Origin: Bin55 sp964572845
Lineage (GTDB): Bacteria; Pseudomonadota; Gammaproteobacteria; Pseudomonadales; Azotimanducaceae
NCBI GenBank assembly: GCA_964572845.1
Contig: CAZNFX010000009.1
Location: forward strand, 124,001 to 188,000
DNA: 64,000 nt
Direction of reading: 5' to 3'
How positions within the stretch are numbered: the stretch's first letter is position 1; every line of letters begins with the position of its first letter. A model generated the notes under the pieces. It did no database searches and had not been told where the DNA came from. It saw nothing but the letters and a program-made list of their open reading frames with translations. The translations under genes were made by a program, and so were the position numbers. Shown here piece after piece: positions 59,627-64,000 of the stretch.

Positions 59627-60700
59627 ATGAAGTTTGGCGTATGCGTTGCATCGCATGTCAATGACATAGACTACATTGTTCGTGCGGAGGAACTTGGTTT
59701 TCACTCTGCGTGGCTAGCGGACAGCCAAATGCTGTGGTCGGATTGCTATGCCACCTTGGCTTTAGCCGCAACACAGACGTCGAGAATCAATTTGGGAACC
59801 GGTGTTGCCGTTACAGGCACTCGGCCGGCACCGGTTACAGCAAGCAGCATTGCAACAATCAATGCCCTTGCGCCCGGTCGCACATTCTTGGGTGTCGGCT
59901 CAGGAAACACCGCAATGCGGGTGATGGGATTGCCGCCACAACGCATTGCAGAGTTTGATCGCTACCTCCAAGTCCTGCGTCCACTACTGAAGGGAGAGGA
60001 AAGCAATCTAGATCCGGTCCGTAACAAGATTCCGATTCGACATGTCATGCCAGACGAAGGGTTCGTAAACTTCGAGAACCCCATACCGATCTATGTGTCG
60101 GGATTTGGTCCAAAGTCGCTCGCCGTTGCCGGCAAGCACGGCGACGGGGCGGTCTTAGCTATGCCCGCCAATGCAAACATCATGGCTAACATCTGGAGAA
60201 TGCTTGACGTAGGACACGATTCCACTCGAGAAGAGCTCGACAAGGATCACTTTTTGACTACGGCACTTACCGCAATCGTCGTACTTGACCCGGGTGAACC
60301 GGTTGACAGTCCACGTGTAAAGTCGGAATGCGGAGCCATGGCCATGGCAGCCATACACTTTGGGTATGAGCAAGTAAGGAATTTCGGCAGAACGCCTGGA
60401 GGCGCTCTCGCCTATGTTTGGGAAGACTATCGAGACATGATCGAATCCTATCCCGAAGAGCGTCGTCACCAGCGGATCCATGCAGGGCACAATTGCTGGG
60501 TAATTCCGGAAGAGGAGAAGTTTCTAACTCCTGAGGTACTCAAGGCTTCAAGTCTGATTGGTACGAGAGACGAGATCATTGATCAACTTGGTCAGCTGAG
60601 CGAAGCCGGTCTGCACCAAGTTATGGTTTTGCCCAATTTCGACACGCGATATCAGTCTATTGAACGATTGGCGCGCGATGTAATCGGCAATGTCCCATAG
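59627..60700 (+). CDS. LLM-class flavin/F420-dependent oxidoreductase
   Basis: A 357-residue bacterial-luciferase-superfamily protein. Key segments are DYIVRAEELGFHSAWLADSQM, INLGTGVAVTGTRPAPVTASSIATINALAPGRTFLGVGSGN, and the region IPIYVSGFGPKSLAVAGKHGDGAVLA, all typical of F420-dependent methylenetetrahydromethanopterin-reductase-like enzymes. It uses reduced flavin or F420; which one is not decided. The ATG at 59627 lies 7 bp after the previous stop codon; an upstream in-frame start would overlap it. It is in an operon with the DinB-like protein and an alpha/beta-hydrolase, pointing to stepwise breakdown of one substrate. Confidence 0.86.
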   Translation: MKFGVCVASHVNDIDYIVRAEELGFHSAWLADSQMLWSDCYATLALAATQTSRINLGTGVAVTGTRPAPVTASSIATINALAPGRTFLGVGSGNTAMRVMGLPPQRIAEFDRYLQVLRPLLKGEESNLDPVRNKIPIRHVMPDEGFVNFENPIPIYVSGFGPKSLAVAGKHGDGAVLAMPANANIMANIWRMLDVGHDSTREELDKDHFLTTALTAIVVLDPGEPVDSPRVKSECGAMAMAAIHFGYEQVRNFGRTPGGALAYVWEDYRDMIESYPEERRHQRIHAGHNCWVIPEEEKFLTPEVLKASSLIGTRDEIIDQLGQLSEAGLHQVMVLPNFDTRYQSIERLARDVIGNVP

Positions 60701-60712
60701 GATTCGCCAACC

Positions 60713-61456
60713 ATGAATTTAGACTGGAAGCCAGCTCAGGATCCACAAGGTTACGCTACCGCAGAGTTCATTGCTCGAGTGCCTGATCATCGAGAGGTAA
60801 CAGGTTGCCTATGGATTCCCGATGGCCCTACAAGGGAGCAAATCCTCATGGCGTTTGGTCACGGCGCGTCCGGCGACCGATACCAAATGCCGATTCCCCA
60901 TTTGGCTCGTCGCTTTGCCAAACAGGGGATTGCGTCTCTGGCAATGGACGGACCGGTTCACGGACTACGGCAACGCAAGTCCGGCGACCGTCTTGCGCTG
61001 ACTGAAGAGATGCAGCGTCCCACTATGGTCGAAGACATGATTGTGGATTGGCGAGCAGCCATAAATGCAGCAACGTCGAAACTTGGATTCGAAGTCAAGA
61101 AGTTTGGATATTTTGGCTTGTCCATGGGGTCAATCTTCGGCATTCCGTTCTTGGCGGCGCGTGCACGTAACAATGAACCCATTACTGTTGCAACTCTCGG
61201 ACTGCTAGGAACCAGCGGTCCCGTCGTAGCTCTGGCAGAGCGACTGAAGCACGATGCAACAGCGATAGAGTCACCTGTGTTTTTTGTGATGCAGCTGGAG
61301 GACGAATTGTTTCCGCGCGATGGTTGTCTCGAGCTGTTCGATTCACTGGGAAGCACGGACAAACGATTGCATGCCAACCCGGGACTCCATCCCGCTGTAC
61401 CCGCGGAAGAGGTCGACTTCTGCTTCGAATTCCTTTCTAAACGTCTGCTCGACTAG
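60713..61456 (+). CDS. Alpha/beta-hydrolase (dienelactone hydrolase-like)
   Basis: A 247-residue cytoplasmic hydrolase. The oxyanion-hole strand is ILMAFGHGASGDRYQ, the nucleophile elbow is KFGYFGLSMGSIFGIPF, a catalytic aspartate is in MQLEDELFPRDG and the histidine in PGLHPAVPAEE. The lid-like region HLARRFAKQGIASLAMDGPVHG is typical of dienelactone-hydrolase relatives. It is the third gene of the operon with the DinB-like and LLM genes, 12 bp after the latter. Substrate unknown. Confidence 0.8.
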   Translation: MNLDWKPAQDPQGYATAEFIARVPDHREVTGCLWIPDGPTREQILMAFGHGASGDRYQMPIPHLARRFAKQGIASLAMDGPVHGLRQRKSGDRLALTEEMQRPTMVEDMIVDWRAAINAATSKLGFEVKKFGYFGLSMGSIFGIPFLAARARNNEPITVATLGLLGTSGPVVALAERLKHDATAIESPVFFVMQLEDELFPRDGCLELFDSLGSTDKRLHANPGLHPAVPAEEVDFCFEFLSKRLLD

Positions 61457-61486
61457 TCTTTCATCAAGCGATTGGCGTCCGTCAAG

Positions 61487-62761
61487 TTAGAAGAAGACAA
61501 AGGACCGTACTACAACGTTCTTCCGACACGGGGCGTTTTCTGAAGCTGTCGGATCTATACAAGCAGTATGGAATGACCAACGCGATACCGATCCATCGGT
61601 TACCGAGTCGTAGCACTTGAGCATCGAGACTTCGGTGGGTTCCTGATTTGGAAACCAGTACCACTCGTGATCGGGACGAAACGTAAATCGTGTCGTTTCA
61701 CCAACCCTGTCGTCATACACTCGGTAATTCGTAATGTAGGGCTGGTCTGCAAACGAAGGCCATGCACACAGGACAAATGGGTTTTGCCGAACAGTCTCCA
61801 TGGGTTTTGCCAAATTAATGGACATGAACCGGCGTGACATCTTTACGTCTGCCTGCTCTTCTGTATAGCTCTGCTCGCGGCCAAAATTCCTCAAGTTCTT
61901 TGTGAGCAGTTCCCGGCACCTTACACGTCCGCTGTTATCGTTCAAATCGTTGTGAACAATGTAGGCGTAATTTGCATTCACGCCCGGAATCTTCTTCTCT
62001 TGATTCTCGGTTCGATCGCCTTGGTAGTCCTTGTCAAAAACGTCGTGGTTGTAGACTAGGGCATCAGTCGCGCCAGGAAAGAACTCCAAGAGTAGCTTTT
62101 CCATCTCTGGATAGAACACCCGTTCTACCTCAGCAGCATCATAGAAGTTCTCGCATTTCGATTCGCAGTAGCCCAACGAGACGCCCAGTCTGTCCATGCA
62201 TTCGGGGCTGGCTGGGGATAGTCCCGGGTAATACTCCTCCATTCTTCGTGCATCCCTTAGCACTTGCGGAAAATAGAGAGAACGTCGCCCGTTGTCCCGT
62301 TCATTCCTGCGCAACGCCTGCGCTTCTGTTTCTCTACTTGGATCGCGCCACAACGCATTCGAAGAGACAATTGAGTACGATGGTTCTTCGTGTATGGTGT
62401 AGCGCAAGGGTACGACAAGCCCGCCCTCAGGCGCTTCTAGGCTGTTTTCTTGAATGTACTCCATGCACTCATCGTAGCCACGGAACCCCCATCCCCACTT
62501 GGTTTGAACCGGGCCGGGTGGCGCGTTCTCGAGCATTTCGATGACTGCCTGCCCTTTTCCTTTAGCAATCTGAGCCAATGCATCTTCAGTGGCGGCCACT
62601 GTACCGGCATCGCCATTCCGTTCCCGATACATGTACGAATATCCGCCGTTTGCCGCGATGGGCTGGGATTGTCCTTTCGTTAGCTCGAACGATGGCTTAA
62701 ACGCCGACGAGTAGCTCTCGTTTGATGCTTCCCGATTTTCCAAAACGCTGGATTGCTTCAT
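61487..62761 (-). CDS. CmcJ/NvfI-family oxidoreductase
   Basis: A 424-residue protein resembling the CmcJ/AsaB/NvfI group of Fe(II)/2-oxoglutarate-dependent oxygenases from antibiotic and fungal metabolite pathways. Landmarks are DALVYNHDVFDKDYQG, NYAYIVHNDLNDNSG (candidate HxD), FMSINLAKPMETVRQNPFVLCAW, and the closing HEWYWFPNQEPTEVSMLKCYDS with WSFHTACIDPTASENAPCRKN, which may hold the distal histidine. The N-terminal 70 residues are unlike the family. It is divergent from the TerB-like gene and convergent with the hydrolase. Substrate unknown; no biosynthetic cluster is seen around it. Confidence 0.75.
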   Translation of the reverse strand: MKQSSVLENREASNESYSSAFKPSFELTKGQSQPIAANGGYSYMYRERNGDAGTVAATEDALAQIAKGKGQAVIEMLENAPPGPVQTKWGWGFRGYDECMEYIQENSLEAPEGGLVVPLRYTIHEEPSYSIVSSNALWRDPSRETEAQALRRNERDNGRRSLYFPQVLRDARRMEEYYPGLSPASPECMDRLGVSLGYCESKCENFYDAAEVERVFYPEMEKLLLEFFPGATDALVYNHDVFDKDYQGDRTENQEKKIPGVNANYAYIVHNDLNDNSGRVRCRELLTKNLRNFGREQSYTEEQADVKMSRRFMSINLAKPMETVRQNPFVLCAWPSFADQPYITNYRVYDDRVGETTRFTFRPDHEWYWFPNQEPTEVSMLKCYDSVTDGSVSRWSFHTACIDPTASENAPCRKNVVVRSFVFF

Positions 62762-62963
62762 AACATGTTCCTAATCCAATTCTTCAAATTATGACATACC
62801 AAGCTTTGGCGAATGGTTGTCCCACGTGTTGGTACTGCCACAACAATTCATTTGAGCATTTCGCAAGTTGCACGCATCGAGATTTGCCGAAATTGAAGCG
62901 ACTGTCTAACGCTTTGAACTATACTTTGCGCAGAAAACCTCTGTTTCTTGGCACCGTTTTTCC

Positions 62964-63398
62964 ATGATCCAATCTAGCCTGACATCGATTCTCAACTTGT
63001 TTCGGTTCGGTTCTCAGCAGTCGCAGGAGGACCTATTCAATGAAGCAACGTTAATGATTTTGGCGCGTGCGACGAGTTCAGACTCAAACATCAATACAAG
63101 GGAAGTCGAGACAGTGCAGGCTATAGTGAAGGAAACGACAGGGGAGGAGGTTTCGACAGCCGATGTCAGGTTGGCAGCCAATTCAAGACTCTACGAGAGT
63201 GCACCCCTAGACCGCTATTTGGCAAGCACTAGCAAAGTGCTTTCATTCGATCAGCGTTTACTGATCATGAATGCATTGGTAAGTGTGATCAAGTCCGATG
63301 ACAAGATCTCCAATCGCGAGATCTCGTTTTTTAACAATGTAGCGACAGCATTCGGCATCACTCCCGCCGACGTTCTTGGATTGCAGGCGACCAATTGA
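62964..63398 (+). CDS. TerB-like tellurite-resistance family protein
   Basis: A 144-residue helical protein of the TerB superfamily (PF05099). The two halves show FNEATLMILARATSSDSNINTREVETVQAIV and RLLIMNALVSVIKSDDKISNREISFFNNVATAFG, with paired acidic residues that bind metal in TerB. It is a small cytoplasmic or membrane-peripheral protein common in proteobacteria and not proof of tellurite resistance. No other ter gene is present. Confidence 0.85.
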   Translation: MIQSSLTSILNLFRFGSQQSQEDLFNEATLMILARATSSDSNINTREVETVQAIVKETTGEEVSTADVRLAANSRLYESAPLDRYLASTSKVLSFDQRLLIMNALVSVIKSDDKISNREISFFNNVATAFGITPADVLGLQATN

Positions 63399-63459
63399 CC
63401 TATTGTCTTTGTTGGTGCGCTTTACGCTCAACTCTTAGCACTGTCTTCTCTATCGTTCA

Positions 63460-64000
63460 TTGGTCTCACTAGCCCCTGATCAAATCAAATCGTTTGTTAG
63501 CGACGGCTATTTGGTACTCAAGAACGTAGTCCCGCTTTCAGTCGCCAAACGCGCCCGCAGGACGTTCTTTCGCGCTTTGGGCGCGGCGCCAGGAGCCAAG
63601 CAGGTTTCAAATGCTTGGAGGCGATTGGCTGGACACTCCGATATCCTTGCGCTCGTAGCCAATCGCAATGAAATCCGATCGCTAGTTGAAGACGCAATTG
63701 GTGATCCGATACGTGGCTTTCAGTATGCGCAAATTGCAACACAATTCCCTACCGAACCATCTAGTCGCATAGCGGAATCTGGATATCCTGACTGCGACAT
63801 TCCCTTTCACGGTTGGCACGGACACTTGGACGGGTTGTGGAACGGAGCGCGAGCGCCCCACCAAGATGCTGGACGTGCCATGTCGCAGAAAGAACTGCAG
63901 GCATGGAATCAAGACCCTGGCACCAACGGTGTAAAGCGCACCTATCCGGGCACAGGAGCCAACCTTACGAACTTCACCGCGTTGCTTGGATTTCCACTTT
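63460..64000 (+). CDS. Phytanoyl-CoA dioxygenase (PhyH)-like protein, N-terminal part
   Basis: The gene leaves the window at the right edge; 180 codons are visible. It starts at a TTG (63460), the only in-frame start after a TAG at 63436; no good ribosome-binding site is seen. The beginning LAPDQIKSFVSDGYLVLKNVV is the PhyH N-terminal helix. The first iron-binding pair appears in FHGWHGHLDGLWNGARAP (HxD). The sequence is close in pattern to the PhyH gene at 42158-43258, with its ESHMDGL motif. The distal half with the last histidine and arginine lies outside the window. Confidence 0.75.
   Translation, partial: MVSLAPDQIKSFVSDGYLVLKNVVPLSVAKRARRTFFRALGAAPGAKQVSNAWRRLAGHSDILALVANRNEIRSLVEDAIGDPIRGFQYAQIATQFPTEPSSRIAESGYPDCDIPFHGWHGHLDGLWNGARAPHQDAGRAMSQKELQAWNQDPGTNGVKRTYPGTGANLTNFTALLGFPL

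Noticed and set aside
61972..62544. 190-codon plus-strand open frame rich in arginine, serine and cysteine
   Set aside because: It is antisense to the CmcJ-like gene and has composition typical of a shadow frame.
62964..63398. Evidence for a tellurite resistance operon
   Set aside because: Only a single TerB-like gene is present, and such proteins are common outside ter operons.

Overview
The window reads as a bacterial chromosome segment of intermediate GC, with genes on both strands and mostly short intergenic gaps. A Gram-negative proteobacterium is suggested by a TonB-dependent receptor, Tat and Sec signal peptides, lipoproteins, an ELM1-family protein, a peptidase C93 homologue, a Coq4 homologue and BipA/TypA. 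The mix of acyl-CoA dehydrogenases, CaiB/BaiF CoA-transferase, MaoC hydratases, LLM-class oxidoreductases and five Fe(II)/2-oxoglutarate oxygenases looks like a marine-type heterotrophic gammaproteobacterium. That placement is inference; no phylogenetic marker was aligned.

Layout. 0-3 kb: the end of an NhaC antiporter, converging on a class III aminotransferase plus APH-fold kinase pair that resembles the hydroxylysine kinase/phospho-lyase system. 3-8 kb: an ELM1-family protein, two small exported proteins, a secreted HEYAH peptidase with TPR repeats, and an acyl-CoA dehydrogenase-like flavoenzyme. 8-11 kb: a large TonB receptor with a clear terminator. 12.65-12.82 kb: tRNA-Val and tRNA-Asp. 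13.0-15.9 kb: an operon of an RraA-like protein, a thioredoxin-fold fusion protein and a UGSC-family selenoprotein. The last gene is interrupted by an in-frame UGA at 15654 followed by a SECIS-like hairpin, and is best read as one 172-residue selenoprotein. 17-21.7 kb: a giant exported beta-propeller/diheme protein and a membrane-bound Mrr-like nuclease. 21.8-24.6 kb: a MaoC-amidohydrolase-acyl-CoA dehydrogenase operon. 24.8-30 kb: an ADP-ribosylglycohydrolase fusion, Coq4, a double-hotdog dehydratase, a tiny independent transcription unit (promoter, very strong Shine-Dalgarno, 10-codon ORF, terminator) and an LLM oxidoreductase. 30-46.8 kb: a DUF3667 membrane protein, a second monooxygenase-like flavoenzyme, MFS, cupin, two PhyH oxygenases, typA, two bPH2 membrane proteins, HIT, a C93 lipoprotein, an rRNA/tRNA methyltransferase and a crotonase. 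47-51.1 kb: an exported aldo/keto reductase with ferredoxin-like cysteines, followed without real gaps by larC-larB-larE (nickel-pincer cofactor synthesis). 51.2-54.5 kb: exonuclease III, an SRPBCC-VOC fusion, an IS91-type transposase relic and a 0.9-kb non-coding stretch rich in palindromes. 54.6-64 kb: a second Tat-type aldo/keto reductase, hydrolases, a beta-propeller protein, a DinB-like/LLM/hydrolase operon, three more 2-oxoglutarate oxygenases and a TerB-like protein.

The strongest signals for follow-up are the UGA-containing UGSC selenoprotein with its partner operon, the self-contained mini-gene at 28.86-29.00 kb, and the lar operon that carries an Fe-S aldo/keto reductase but no larA in view.
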